Shown here one piece after another: positions 50,211 to 59,116 of a DNA stretch of 64,000 nucleotides (its first letter is position 1; each line of letters begins with the position of its first letter). A program made the position numbers and the translations under genes. This stretch comes from DATCMU01 sp036563245 (GTDB lineage: Bacteria; Pseudomonadota; Alphaproteobacteria; Rhizobiales; Devosiaceae): the NCBI GenBank assembly GCA_036563245.1, contig DATCMU010000029.1:1-64000 (forward strand). Direction: 5' to 3'. The notes beneath the pieces were generated by a model. That model was not told where the DNA came from and made no database searches. It saw only the letters and a program-made list of their open reading frames with translations.

Positions 50211-51836
50211 ATGCCGCTTATCACCAACCCGATTTTGCCCGGGTTCAACCCGGACCCCTCGATCTGCCGGGTCGGCGACGACTACTACATCGCCACTTCC
50301 ACCTTCGAGTGGTATCCCGGCGTCCAGCTTCATCATTCGCGCGATCTGGTGAACTGGCGGCTGCTGCCACAGGCCCTCAACCGAAAGAGCCAGCTCGACA
50401 TGCGCGGCGAGCCCGACAGCTGCGGCGTATGGGCGCCAAACCTGCAATATGCCGATGGCCTGTTCTGGCTGATCTACACGGACGTGCGCCGCTATGACGG
50501 CAACTACAAGGATGTCTTCAACTATCTGGTCACCGCGTCCTCCATCGAGGGGCCGTGGTCGGATCCGGTCTATCTGAATTCCTCGGGTTTCGATCCCGGC
50601 ATGTTCCACGATGACGATGGCCGCAAATGGCTGTTGAACATGGTCTGGGACCATCGGGCAACCAAGGGCGGAAGTACCGATCCGGCAAGGCTGTTCCACG
50701 GGATCGTCATGCAGGAATACGATCACGCCGAGAAGAGACTGGTCGGTCCTGCGCGGCGCATATTCCATCGTTCGCCGCTGGGCATGACCGAGGGCCCCAA
50801 CCTTACCAAGCATGACGGCTGGTACTACCTCACGGTTGCCGAAGGCGGCACCGGTTACAATCATGCCGTCACCCATGCACGGTCGCGCGATATCTGGGGA
50901 CCCTACGAACTGCATCCCGACATTCACGTGATCACATCAAGGCATGCGCCGGACTGGCCCCTGCAGCGCGCCGGCCATGGCCAGATGGTCGAATTGCCCG
51001 ACGGCTCGGTCTACCATACGCATCTGTGCTCCAGGCCACTGCGCGGCCCGGACGGCACGCGCCGCTCGCCCATGGGCCGCGAGACCGCGATCCAGAAGAT
51101 GTATTGGGGGGAGGATGGGTGGCTGCATCGGAGTTCGGGTCGCCTCGAGCCCGATGTGACCGTCGAGGCGCCGAACCTGCCGCCTGCGCCGGTGCCCGAC
51201 TTGCCAACGCGGGACGATTTCGACGCGCCGCGGCTTTCGCCGGTGTTCCAGTGGCTGCGCACGCCCGAGAGGGATCGCATATTCTCGCTCACCGCGCGTC
51301 CGGGGCACTTGCGGCTCTACGGCCGCGAATCCATTGGAAGCTGGTATGAACAGGCTCTGGTCGCCCGCCGCCAGACGGACTTCCGATACACCGCCTCCAC
51401 CACGGTCGAGTTTTCTCCGCGCTCATTCCAGCAGATGGCGGGCCTGACCGCGTATTATGCCCGCGACCGGTTCCATTACCTGCACGTGACCGCCGACGAC
51501 GCCGGCAATCGCATCCTGTCCATTCAGGCCTGCGTTGGAAGCTATCCCGACTACAAGCTGCAGTTTCCGCTTGAAAACGATATCTTGCTCCCCGAGGATG
51601 GACCGGTGCATCTCAAGGTCGAAGTCGACCGAAACACCCTGCAGTTCTTCTACGCGACAGAAGAAGCCGACTGGCGAAGCGTCGGGCCCGTCCTCGATGC
51701 CTCAATCCTCTCGGACGAGGCGGGCAAGGGCGAGCATGGGTCTTTCACCGGAGCCTTTGTCGGCATGGCAGCCCAGGATCTGACCGGGCAGGTGCTGGCG
51801 GCGGACTTCGATCATTTCACCTATGAGGCGGGTTAG
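50211..51836 (+). CDS. Glycoside hydrolase family 43 (beta-xylosidase/arabinosidase-like)
   Basis: A 541-residue glycosidase. The five-bladed propeller covers about residues 1-310, with the catalytic base Asp in PILPGFNPDPSICRVGDDYYIATS, the middle Asp in NSSGFDPGMFHDDDGRKWLLN and the acid Glu in GMTEGPNLTKHDGWYYL. A C-terminal beta-sandwich (GH43_C2-like; FQWLRTPERDR, then YYARDRFHYLHVTADD) follows. There is no signal peptide, so it acts inside the cell on imported oligosaccharides such as xylo-oligomers. The ATG has GGAG seven bases upstream. The TRAP terminator lies before it, so it has its own promoter or is read-through expressed. Confidence 0.92.
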   Translation: MPLITNPILPGFNPDPSICRVGDDYYIATSTFEWYPGVQLHHSRDLVNWRLLPQALNRKSQLDMRGEPDSCGVWAPNLQYADGLFWLIYTDVRRYDGNYKDVFNYLVTASSIEGPWSDPVYLNSSGFDPGMFHDDDGRKWLLNMVWDHRATKGGSTDPARLFHGIVMQEYDHAEKRLVGPARRIFHRSPLGMTEGPNLTKHDGWYYLTVAEGGTGYNHAVTHARSRDIWGPYELHPDIHVITSRHAPDWPLQRAGHGQMVELPDGSVYHTHLCSRPLRGPDGTRRSPMGRETAIQKMYWGEDGWLHRSSGRLEPDVTVEAPNLPPAPVPDLPTRDDFDAPRLSPVFQWLRTPERDRIFSLTARPGHLRLYGRESIGSWYEQALVARRQTDFRYTASTTVEFSPRSFQQMAGLTAYYARDRFHYLHVTADDAGNRILSIQACVGSYPDYKLQFPLENDILLPEDGPVHLKVEVDRNTLQFFYATEEADWRSVGPVLDASILSDEAGKGEHGSFTGAFVGMAAQDLTGQVLAADFDHFTYEAG

Positions 51837-51868
51837 GCGGACACGAATGAGGGGGTAGGCGGCGCCGG

Positions 51869-52516
51869 ATGTTTGAAGCGATTGACTGGTCCGCGATCGG
51901 CCGTGAATTCATAACGATCCTTGTTGTCGTCGATCCGATCGGCACGCTGCCCGTATACTATTTTGCGACGTCCGGCGTTCCCTCGCGACTGCATCGTGCA
52001 TTTGCCCTTCGCGCGGTGATCATAGCCACCATCGTGCTGATGCTGTTCCTTGTGGCCGGCCAACTCCTGCTCGAAACCCTCGGCCTGCGCTTCGGATCAT
52101 TCCAGATTGCGGGCGGTATCGTGCTCTTCCTGTTTGCCATGACCATGATATTCGGGGAATCCAAGCCCGAGCGCGAAATACATGAGGCCGAGCGCGACCA
52201 CCTTGCCGGCGCGGTGTTCCCGCTCGCCATGCCGTCGATTGCGTCGCCGGGCGCCATGCTCGCCATCGTCGTTCTCACCGACAACCATCGCAACTCGTTG
52301 CGGGACCAGGCCATGACAGCGATCACGCTGCTGGTGGTGATGGCGATCACGCTCTTGCTGCTGCTGCTGGCCCCACGCATCAGGTCGCTGGTCGGTCGAA
52401 CCGGCACCAACGTTGTCAGCAGGATCATGGGTATCATCCTTGCGACCATCGCCGTGGATGCCGTGCTTGGGGGGCTCGAGACCGTCGGCGCCATCGATCT
52501 GCTACCCGGTCCCTGA
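51869..52516 (+). CDS. MarC-family integral membrane protein (UPF0056)
   Basis: A 215-residue inner-membrane protein of the MarC family, whose function is not settled despite the name. Features include the conserved ITILVVVDPIGTLPVYYFAT, a QIAGGIVLFLFAMTMI helix, AVFPLAMPSIASPGAMLAIVVLTD and the final SRIMGIILATIAVDAVLGGL. About six hydrophobic segments are visible. It starts 32 bases after the GH43 stop, possibly in the same transcript. Confidence 0.9.
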   Translation: MFEAIDWSAIGREFITILVVVDPIGTLPVYYFATSGVPSRLHRAFALRAVIIATIVLMLFLVAGQLLLETLGLRFGSFQIAGGIVLFLFAMTMIFGESKPEREIHEAERDHLAGAVFPLAMPSIASPGAMLAIVVLTDNHRNSLRDQAMTAITLLVVMAITLLLLLLAPRIRSLVGRTGTNVVSRIMGIILATIAVDAVLGGLETVGAIDLLPGP

Positions 52517-52647
52517 GGGCGACCGGTTGCTCTCGACGGATCGGCGGATGTACGTTGGAAACTCATTTTGATCGCAGGACGCTTGACCCCGCGCGCGTCG
52601 GGTGCGATTCCGCTAGCCAGCTCATTCAATCGACAGGAAACCGCAAT

Positions 52648-54489
52648 ATGCCCGCATATCGCTCCCGCACCACCACCCACGGCCGCAACATGGCCGGTGC
52701 GCGCGGCCTATGGCGTGCCACCGGAATGAAGGACTCCGACTTCGGCAAGCCGATTATCGCGGTGGTCAACTCCTTCACCCAGTTCGTGCCGGGCCACGTC
52801 CACCTCAAGGACATCGGCCAGCTCGTGGCGCGTGAAATCGAAGCCGCGGGGGGTGTTGCCAAGGAATTCAACACCATTGCGGTGGACGATGGCATCGCCA
52901 TGGGCCATGACGGCATGCTCTATTCGCTTCCCTCGCGCGAACTCATCGCGGACAGTGTGGAATACATGGTCAACGCGCACTGCGCCGACGCCATGGTCTG
53001 CATCTCCAATTGCGACAAGATCACGCCGGGAATGCTGATGGCCGCGATGCGCACCAACATCCCCGCCGTCTTCGTTTCGGGTGGGCCGATGGAAGCGGGC
53101 AAGGTGGTGTTGGGCGACGGCAAGGAACACGCCGTCGACCTGGTCGATGCCATGGTCGCGGCAGCGGACGATCGCGTTTCGGAGGCCGATATCGTCGCGC
53201 TCGAGCGCAACGCCTGCCCCACCTGCGGATCCTGCTCGGGCATGTTCACCGCCAATTCGATGAACTGCCTCACCGAGGCGCTCGGGCTGAGCCTGCCGGG
53301 CAACGGCTCGACCCTTGCCACCCATTCGGATCGCAAGCGCCTGTTCCAGGAAGCCGGCCACCTGATCGTCGACCTCGCGCGGCGCTACTACGAGCAAGAC
53401 GACGAATCCGTCCTGCCCAGGTCCATCGCCTCCAGGGCGGCGTTCGAGAATGCGATGTCGCTCGATATCGCCATGGGCGGCTCGACCAACACGGTGCTGC
53501 ACATTCTTGCCGCGGCACAGGAGGGCGGTATCGACTTCACCATGGACGATATCGACCGGTTGTCGCGCCAGGTGCCATGCCTTTGCAAGGTGGCGCCCTC
53601 GGTTGCCGACGTGCACGTGGAAGATGTGCACCGTGCCGGCGGCATCATGTCGATCCTTGGGGAGCTGGACCGCGGCGGGCTCATCAGTCGCGGCCTTCCG
53701 ACCGTACACAGTTCCACGATCGGCGACGCCATCGACCGCTGGGACATCACGCGCACCAATTCCGAAAGTGTGCGCACTTTCTACAAGGCCGCGCCCGGCG
53801 GCGTGCCCACCCAGGTCGCCTTTTCCCAGTCCTCGCGCTGGAAAGAGTTGGATACCGACCGCAAGTCCGGCGTGATCCGCTCGGTGGAACATCCCTTCAG
53901 CAAGGATGGCGGACTGGCGGTGCTCAAGGGCAATATCGCCATAGACGGCTGTATCGTGAAAACGGCTGGCGTCGATGAGGCGATCCTGAAATTCTCCGGC
54001 CCGGCAAGGGTCTACGAGAGCCAGGATGCCGCGTCCAAGGCCATCCTCTCGAACGAGATCAGGCCCGGCGACGTGGTGGTGATCCGCTACGAGGGGCCGC
54101 GCGGCGGTCCGGGGATGCAGGAGATGCTCTACCCCACGAGCTATCTGAAATCCAAGGGGCTGGGCAAGGCCTGTGCGCTCATCACCGATGGGCGTTTCTC
54201 TGGCGGCACGTCTGGCCTCTCCATCGGCCATATGTCACCGGAAGCCGCCGAAGGCGGGACCATCGGGTTGATCCGCGAGGGCGACATCATCGATATCGAC
54301 ATTCCCGCGCGCACCATCGATCTGCGTGTGTCCGAGGATGAACTGGCCCAGCGTCGCCGCGACCAGGATGCGGCAGGCTGGAAACCGGCCCATCCGCGCA
54401 CGCGCAAGGTTTCCAACGCCCTCAAGGCCTATGCGACCTTCGCCACCAGTGCCGCGCTTGGCGCGGTGCGCCGGTTGCCGGAAGACTGA
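52648..54489 (+). CDS. ilvD: Dihydroxy-acid dehydratase
   Basis: A 613-residue iron-sulfur dehydratase converting 2,3-dihydroxy-3-methylbutanoate or -pentanoate to the 2-keto acid in valine and isoleucine synthesis. Cluster ligands are in CISNCDKITPG and ACPTCGSCSGMFTANSMNC; other diagnostic stretches are FNTIAVDDGIAMGHDGMLYS and ITDGRFSGGTSGLSIGH. Length and sequence follow E. coli IlvD closely over the whole protein, which argues against a sugar-acid dehydratase. AGGAA precedes the ATG at 52648. The gene is convergent with the next one, and a GC hairpin lies between. Confidence 0.95.
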   Translation: MPAYRSRTTTHGRNMAGARGLWRATGMKDSDFGKPIIAVVNSFTQFVPGHVHLKDIGQLVAREIEAAGGVAKEFNTIAVDDGIAMGHDGMLYSLPSRELIADSVEYMVNAHCADAMVCISNCDKITPGMLMAAMRTNIPAVFVSGGPMEAGKVVLGDGKEHAVDLVDAMVAAADDRVSEADIVALERNACPTCGSCSGMFTANSMNCLTEALGLSLPGNGSTLATHSDRKRLFQEAGHLIVDLARRYYEQDDESVLPRSIASRAAFENAMSLDIAMGGSTNTVLHILAAAQEGGIDFTMDDIDRLSRQVPCLCKVAPSVADVHVEDVHRAGGIMSILGELDRGGLISRGLPTVHSSTIGDAIDRWDITRTNSESVRTFYKAAPGGVPTQVAFSQSSRWKELDTDRKSGVIRSVEHPFSKDGGLAVLKGNIAIDGCIVKTAGVDEAILKFSGPARVYESQDAASKAILSNEIRPGDVVVIRYEGPRGGPGMQEMLYPTSYLKSKGLGKACALITDGRFSGGTSGLSIGHMSPEAAEGGTIGLIREGDIIDIDIPARTIDLRVSEDELAQRRRDQDAAGWKPAHPRTRKVSNALKAYATFATSAALGAVRRLPED

Positions 54490-54517
54490 TCGAAAAAAGG
54501 TTCAGGCCGACACGATC

Positions 54518-54541
54518 AGGGGCGCCCCATCGGGCGCCCCT
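54518..54541. terminator. GC-rich hairpin between convergent genes
   Basis: AGGGGCGCCC-CATC-GGGCGCCCCT forms a perfect 10-bp stem. There is no T-run, but its place between the ilvD end and the convergent ornithine cyclodeaminase end suggests a shared transcription end point. Confidence 0.6.
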
Positions 54542-54572
54542 GGCATTTCGAATGGGCATTGGCGCGCCGGGC

Positions 54573-55637
54573 CTAAGCGGCGCCGATCTTCTGGTTTGCC
54601 GCTTGTGAGCGGAGCAGCATTCCGAACAGGTCGCGCGGATCGTCCGGATCGGCCAGCAGGTCGAGTTCGTCGAACATGGGGTAGGCCTGCAGCTTGTCGC
54701 GGACATACCTGAGGGCCGAGAAATCCTCGATTGCGAAACCGACAGAATCGAACAGGGTGATCTGCGAACCGCCACGGCGGCCTTGCGCTTTTCCGGCCAT
54801 CACCTGCCACAGTTCGGTTACCGGGTGGTCCTCACCCAATTGCTGGATTTCGCCTTCTATGCGCGTCTGCGGCGGGTATTCGACGAAGATATCCGAACGC
54901 AGCAGGATGTCACGGTGCAACTCTGTCTTGCCCGGGCAATCGCCGCCGACCGCGTTGATATGCAGGCCGCTGCCCACCATGTTGTCGGTGAGTATGGTGG
55001 CATTGGTCTTGTCCGCGGTAACCGTGGTCACGATATGCGCGCCCTCCACCGCGCTCTGGGCGCTGTTGCAGATCTCGATATCGAAGTCCCGGCCCGACAG
55101 ATTGCGGGCGCAGCGCTGCGAGGCCTGCGGGTCGATATCGTAGAGGCGGAGCTTGTCGACGCCGAGCAACGCCCGAAAGGCAAGGGCCTGGAACTCTGAC
55201 TGGGCGCCATTCCCGATGATCGCCATCGTGTCCGAGCCTTCTGGCGCGAGATATCTGGCGGCCAGGGCCGAAGTTGCCGCGGTGCGCAGCGCGGTCAGGA
55301 TGGTCATTTCGGTCAACAGCATTGGATAGCCATTGCCGACATCGGCCAGAACACCGAACGCGGTGACCGTTTGCAGTCCCTCGCGCATGTTCTTGGGGTG
55401 CCCGTTGACATACTTGAAGCCGTAAAGCGTGCCATCCGAGGTCGGCATCAGCTCGATGACGCCCTCGCGGCTGTGCGAGGCGACGCGCGGTGTCTTGTCG
55501 AAAAGTTCCCAGCGGCGGAAATCTTCCTCGATATGGCCCGCCAGTTCGCCAAGAAAAGTCTCGATGCCGATCGCATTGACCAGCTTCATCATGTTGTCGA
55601 CGCTGACGAAGGGGACAACGTTCAGGTTGGCCTGCAT
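54573..55637 (-). CDS. Ornithine cyclodeaminase/mu-crystallin family protein
   Basis: A 354-residue NAD(P)-dependent enzyme of the ornithine cyclodeaminase family. The Rossmann nucleotide-binding loop MAIIGNGAQSEFQALAFRALLG, LRLYDIDPQA after it, and the substrate-side segments LYGFKYVNGHPKNMREGLQTVTAFG and LLTEMTILTALRTAATSALAARYLA are all present. HINAVGGDCPGKTELHRDIL contains the conserved Asp of the active site. Activity could be ornithine to proline conversion or reduction of a cyclic imino acid. ATG 55637 follows a GGAG about ten bases upstream. The gene stands alone on its strand, about 210 bases from the next one. Confidence 0.85.
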   Translation of the reverse strand: MQANLNVVPFVSVDNMMKLVNAIGIETFLGELAGHIEEDFRRWELFDKTPRVASHSREGVIELMPTSDGTLYGFKYVNGHPKNMREGLQTVTAFGVLADVGNGYPMLLTEMTILTALRTAATSALAARYLAPEGSDTMAIIGNGAQSEFQALAFRALLGVDKLRLYDIDPQASQRCARNLSGRDFDIEICNSAQSAVEGAHIVTTVTADKTNATILTDNMVGSGLHINAVGGDCPGKTELHRDILLRSDIFVEYPPQTRIEGEIQQLGEDHPVTELWQVMAGKAQGRRGGSQITLFDSVGFAIEDFSALRYVRDKLQAYPMFDELDLLADPDDPRDLFGMLLRSQAANQKIGAA

Positions 55638-55850
55638 TGAAGAGTGCTCCGATCCAGCCGCCCGCCACAACCGGCAGGCAATGTATTCTGGCTGCATCCA
55701 AGCACTCTTTGCTGGCAATATGAACGGAGCATTGTGGCAGGCTATTCTATCCGGCTTGCCGAACTGACAAGTATCTTGTGCAATTTGCCAAGGCCGGAGC
55801 AGGCGGAAGCCCGCCCCCTCGCCATCGATCGGAGTGCAACCGATTCCGGC

Positions 55851-56540
55851 TCAGGCCAGCCATTTCTTGTAGTCGGAAACCAGCAGGTGCAGCGGCGCCT
55901 CGTCTTCCTCGATGCCCGAAAAACGCGAAATGCGCTTGTCCTCGAAGACATTGTCGGTGTTGTCGTCGTTCACCGTGGAGACTTCGCCCACGAACACATC
56001 GCCACCCTCGCCCCAGAAGGCGTGCCAGTGTTCGTTGGGCATCAGGGTGACGCTCTCGCCGGGCGCGAGCTTGAGCTTGTGCCCCGGCTCCAGTTCGCGC
56101 CGGATACCGTCGGTGAAGACAACGGTGCCCTTTTCGCGGTCGCATTCGCCGTTCGTGTCGCCGAACAGTTCGATCACCAGCGTGCCCCCGCCGCGGTTGA
56201 TGATGTCTTCGGCCTTGATGTTGTGCCGATGCATCGGGGAATACTGGTCCTTGCGCGAGATCATCGCCTTCTCGGCGTAGAGCATGCCCCGCCCCCTTGA
56301 AAGGTCGGCCGGATCGCCATTGCGCACGGTGAACAGGAACAGCCCGGTATCGAGGAAATTGCCGAGGCCGTAATCGGTGATGTCCCAGCCAAGGTTTGCA
56401 TTGATGATCGCCTGCGCGATCTGCCTGTTGGCCCTGAACTCCTCCGGGCTCCAATAGGCGAAGGGCGGCAGCCGGTAGCCGAAGGAACGGATGAAGGCGT
56501 CGGCCTCGCGGATGATCTGGTTGACTTCGGAGCGGTTCAT
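55851..56540 (-). CDS. D-lyxose/D-mannose ketol-isomerase-like cupin protein
   Basis: A 229-residue cupin-fold protein resembling D-lyxose isomerase, which converts D-lyxose to D-xylulose and D-mannose to D-fructose. Metal ligands are in SPMHRHNIKAEDIINRGGGTLVIEL (two His, Lys nearby, Glu) and LMPNEHWHAFWG (His). EVSTVNDDNTDNVFEDKRISRF closes the active site. The N-terminal part LPPFAYWSPEEFRAN is typical of this family. It may feed a lyxose or mannose route related to the sugar uptake genes upstream in the window. Confidence 0.85.
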   Translation of the reverse strand: MNRSEVNQIIREADAFIRSFGYRLPPFAYWSPEEFRANRQIAQAIINANLGWDITDYGLGNFLDTGLFLFTVRNGDPADLSRGRGMLYAEKAMISRKDQYSPMHRHNIKAEDIINRGGGTLVIELFGDTNGECDREKGTVVFTDGIRRELEPGHKLKLAPGESVTLMPNEHWHAFWGEGGDVFVGEVSTVNDDNTDNVFEDKRISRFSGIEEDEAPLHLLVSDYKKWLA

Positions 56541-56626
56541 GGGCGGCAGTCCTTGTGCACCGGGCGAGAATCTTGCCGTCCTTATAGTCCGGCGCGCGTT
56601 CCTTGTGCAGCCCTCTTGCCCCGGGG

Positions 56627-57268
56627 CTATTTCACAGGGGCAAATCGGTCCGGGTGTGCCGCCCTGAACGCGTCCAGTTCCCCGCAGTTCGCCGCGATCC
56701 GCCCGATAGTGGCGAGGCCTGAGACATCGACCTCCCAGCGGTCCGCGTTGTAAAGCTGCGGAATGAGGCAGAAATCGGCCAGGCCCGGGCGGTCGCCGTG
56801 GCAGAAATCCCCTGTTCGCGGGTCATCGAGCATGGTTTCGAGCGCAGAAAGTCCGGCGCCGATGAACCGCTGCATCCATGCCTTTCGCACCGCATCGCCT
56901 CCACCGGTCAGCTCGACGACATGAGCGGCAACGCTCAGGTTGCAGATCGGATGGATATCCATGGCAATGGCATGGCCGAGCGCCCGGACCCGGGCCCGGC
57001 CCGCCGCGTCCTCCGGCAGAAAGCCCGCGCCGCGCGTTTCATCAAGGTATTCGATGATTGCGAGGGATTGGGTCAGAACCTGCCCGTCGATCCTGAGCGT
57101 GGGCACAAGGCCCTGCGGATTGCGCGCAAGGTTTGCCGCCCCCTTTTGCTCATGGGTCAGCAGGTCGACCGGATCACGGCGGTAATCAAGTCTGAGCGCC
57201 GCCAGCGCGATTCGCACCCGATAGCTCGCCGATGACCGCCAGTAGTCATGGAGCACGATTTCAGACAT
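56627..57268 (-). CDS. maiA: Maleylacetoacetate isomerase
   Basis: A 213-residue zeta-class glutathione transferase that isomerises maleylacetoacetate to fumarylacetoacetate in tyrosine and phenylacetate breakdown. The catalytic motif SSASYRVRIALAAL is at about 12-25, followed by NPQGLVPTLRIDG and LTQSLAIIEYLDET. It overlaps the DUF2783 gene by eight bases and is the last gene of a six-gene homogentisate operon. Confidence 0.92.
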   Translation of the reverse strand: MSEIVLHDYWRSSASYRVRIALAALRLDYRRDPVDLLTHEQKGAANLARNPQGLVPTLRIDGQVLTQSLAIIEYLDETRGAGFLPEDAAGRARVRALGHAIAMDIHPICNLSVAAHVVELTGGGDAVRKAWMQRFIGAGLSALETMLDDPRTGDFCHGDRPGLADFCLIPQLYNADRWEVDVSGLATIGRIAANCGELDAFRAAHPDRFAPVK

Positions 57269-57482
57269 TGGGTCCGGGATCCTTGTTGGCGAGAGCCTTG
57301 CGCGCCGCGTCCAGCGCCTCGGTCAGCACGGCGCGATCCCCCACATGGTTGGCGAGCACCAGGATCAGCCGCGCGTTCAGCGCATCGCTTTGCGCCTTGG
57401 TCAGGCCATCGTGCGCCTTGAGCAGTTCGGCATAGAAATCGTCAGGTCCCGCAAGGTTGGGCGTGGTGATCAGCGCGTTCAT
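57261..57482 (-). CDS. DUF2783 small protein
   Basis: A 73-residue helical protein of the DUF2783 family: LAGPDDFYAELLKAHDGLT, then SDALNARLILVLANHVGD. Members are often found next to aromatic-ring monooxygenase genes, and here it overlaps the monooxygenase stop (ATGA) and the maiA start. A role as a small subunit or stabiliser of the monooxygenase is plausible but unproven. Confidence 0.8.
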   Translation of the reverse strand: MNALITTPNLAGPDDFYAELLKAHDGLTKAQSDALNARLILVLANHVGDRAVLTEALDAARKALANKDPGPNV

Positions 57483-59116
57483 CGCCTTTCTTCTCCTCCT
57501 CCTCCGGTTGCGCTGAGCAGCGCTTCCTCGGACGCACCGGGGTCGAAACGCACCCAGCGCGCCGCGACATGCTGGTCCGGACGGATCAGGTAGACCCCGC
57601 TCGGCGCGTCCCCCAGATATCGTTCCACCAGCGCGCCCGTCGGGTCGTCGGTCCGCGACAGCGCAAGCCGACGCGCAGTGTTTCCGCCGGCCTCGATTTG
57701 ATCCGGCGCGTCGGCGTCGATCGTCATCAGCGTGAACCCGTCCCCCAGATGGTCGAGCAGCCAGCCATGGCCCAACGGGCAGTCGACGGCCGGCGCTCCG
57801 GGCCGGGTGCGTGCGGGCATGGTCTTCACGTCCGGCCCGTTGAGCACCGATCCATCATGCACGCAAGGCACTGAAAGCCGTCCCGAATTGACCAGCGGCC
57901 GGGCAAACTCGAAGTCCTCGGAGAGTTCGAGCACGGCATCCCGGAACAGACGGCTCGTCTCGGTCCTTGGGGTGATGAAATCGGTCGAGCGCGTGGAATT
58001 CAGGATGTTCTCGTCCGCCGCCTGGACGCGCTCGGCATCATAGCTGTCCATCAGGTCTCCAGGCGCCTTGCCGGCCAGCACCAGCGCAAGCTTCCAGGCC
58101 AGATTGTCGGCATCCTGGATGCCCGAATTCGCGCCGCGCGCGCCAAAGGGTGAAACCTGGTGCGCGGAATCCCCGGCAAACAGCACCCGGCCGTGCCGGA
58201 AGCGCTCCATCCTGCGGCACTGGAAAGTGTAGATCGAAACCCATTCCAGGTCGAATTCCACATCCTCGCCGAGCATGGCCCTGAGCCGCGCCTTGACCTT
58301 GTCGGGCGATTTCTCCGCCTGCTTGTCGATGTCGCGGCCGAGCTGCAAATCGATACGCCACACGTTGTCGGGCTGCTTGTGCAGCAGCGCCGACTGGTGG
58401 CGGTTGAACGGCGGATCGAACCAGAACCAGCGTTCGGTGGGAAAATCGGCCTGCATCACCACGTCGGCGATCAGGAAATTGTCCTCGAACGCCCGCCCGA
58501 CGAAGTCGAGTCCGAGCATCGATCGCACGGGGGACCCTGCACCATCGCAGGCGACCAGCCAGTCCGCTTCGATGGCATAGGCGCCCTCCGGCGTCTCGAT
58601 GCCGATGCGTATGCCGTCATCGAGCCGGGCAATGTCGCTTACCCTGTTGCCGCCGCGCAAGTCGATTGGCCGTCCCTCGGCCTGCAGTTCGCGGAGGCGA
58701 TCCACAAGGAACTTCTCGAAATGATATTGCTGCAGGTTTATGAATGCGGGCCGCCTGTGCCCGGTCTCGGGCAACAGGTTGAACGCATAGACCTGCCGGC
58801 GATCGAAGAACACCTTGCCCGTGTTCCACACCACGCCCTTGTCGACCAGCGCATCGCCGCACCCCAGGCGGTCCAGGATTTCCAGCGGCCGCTTGGCAAA
58901 GCAGATGGCCCGCGATCCGAAGCTGACCCGGTCGTTTTCGTCGAGCACGACAACCGGCACGCCGCGCGACACGAGGTCGATGGCGACGGCCAGCCCCACC
59001 GGACCCGCCCCCACGACCACGACAGGGTGGCGCACCGGGCGCGCCGCATCCTGATCGGGCGAACGCCGGTAGGCATAGAGCGGGGTCTCGAATATCCGCG
59101 TCATCGGCCCGGCCAT
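57479..59116 (-). CDS. FAD-dependent aromatic monooxygenase
   Basis: A 545-residue flavoprotein hydroxylase of the MhpA/PobA-like class. FAD-binding motifs are VVVVGAGPVGLAVAIDL near 35 (GxGxxG), the DG motif CDGAGSPVRSMLGLDF and the second FAD segment VLFAGDSAHQVSPFGARGANSGIQDADNLAWKL. A C-terminal thioredoxin-like part (ARTRPGAPAVDCPL to GVYLIRPDQHVAARWV) is typical of dimeric phenol-type hydroxylases. ATG 59116 overlaps the upstream stop by one base; ATG 59104 is possible. Within a homogentisate operon it may hydroxylate a hydroxyphenylacetate to homogentisate; the substrate is inferred from context only. Confidence 0.88.
   Translation of the reverse strand: MAGPMTRIFETPLYAYRRSPDQDAARPVRHPVVVVGAGPVGLAVAIDLVSRGVPVVVLDENDRVSFGSRAICFAKRPLEILDRLGCGDALVDKGVVWNTGKVFFDRRQVYAFNLLPETGHRRPAFINLQQYHFEKFLVDRLRELQAEGRPIDLRGGNRVSDIARLDDGIRIGIETPEGAYAIEADWLVACDGAGSPVRSMLGLDFVGRAFEDNFLIADVVMQADFPTERWFWFDPPFNRHQSALLHKQPDNVWRIDLQLGRDIDKQAEKSPDKVKARLRAMLGEDVEFDLEWVSIYTFQCRRMERFRHGRVLFAGDSAHQVSPFGARGANSGIQDADNLAWKLALVLAGKAPGDLMDSYDAERVQAADENILNSTRSTDFITPRTETSRLFRDAVLELSEDFEFARPLVNSGRLSVPCVHDGSVLNGPDVKTMPARTRPGAPAVDCPLGHGWLLDHLGDGFTLMTIDADAPDQIEAGGNTARRLALSRTDDPTGALVERYLGDAPSGVYLIRPDQHVAARWVRFDPGASEEALLSATGGGGEERR

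Noticed and set aside
52708..54231. Minus-strand ORF of 507 codons opposite ilvD
   Set aside because: Antisense shadow of a clear dihydroxy-acid dehydratase gene in high-GC DNA.
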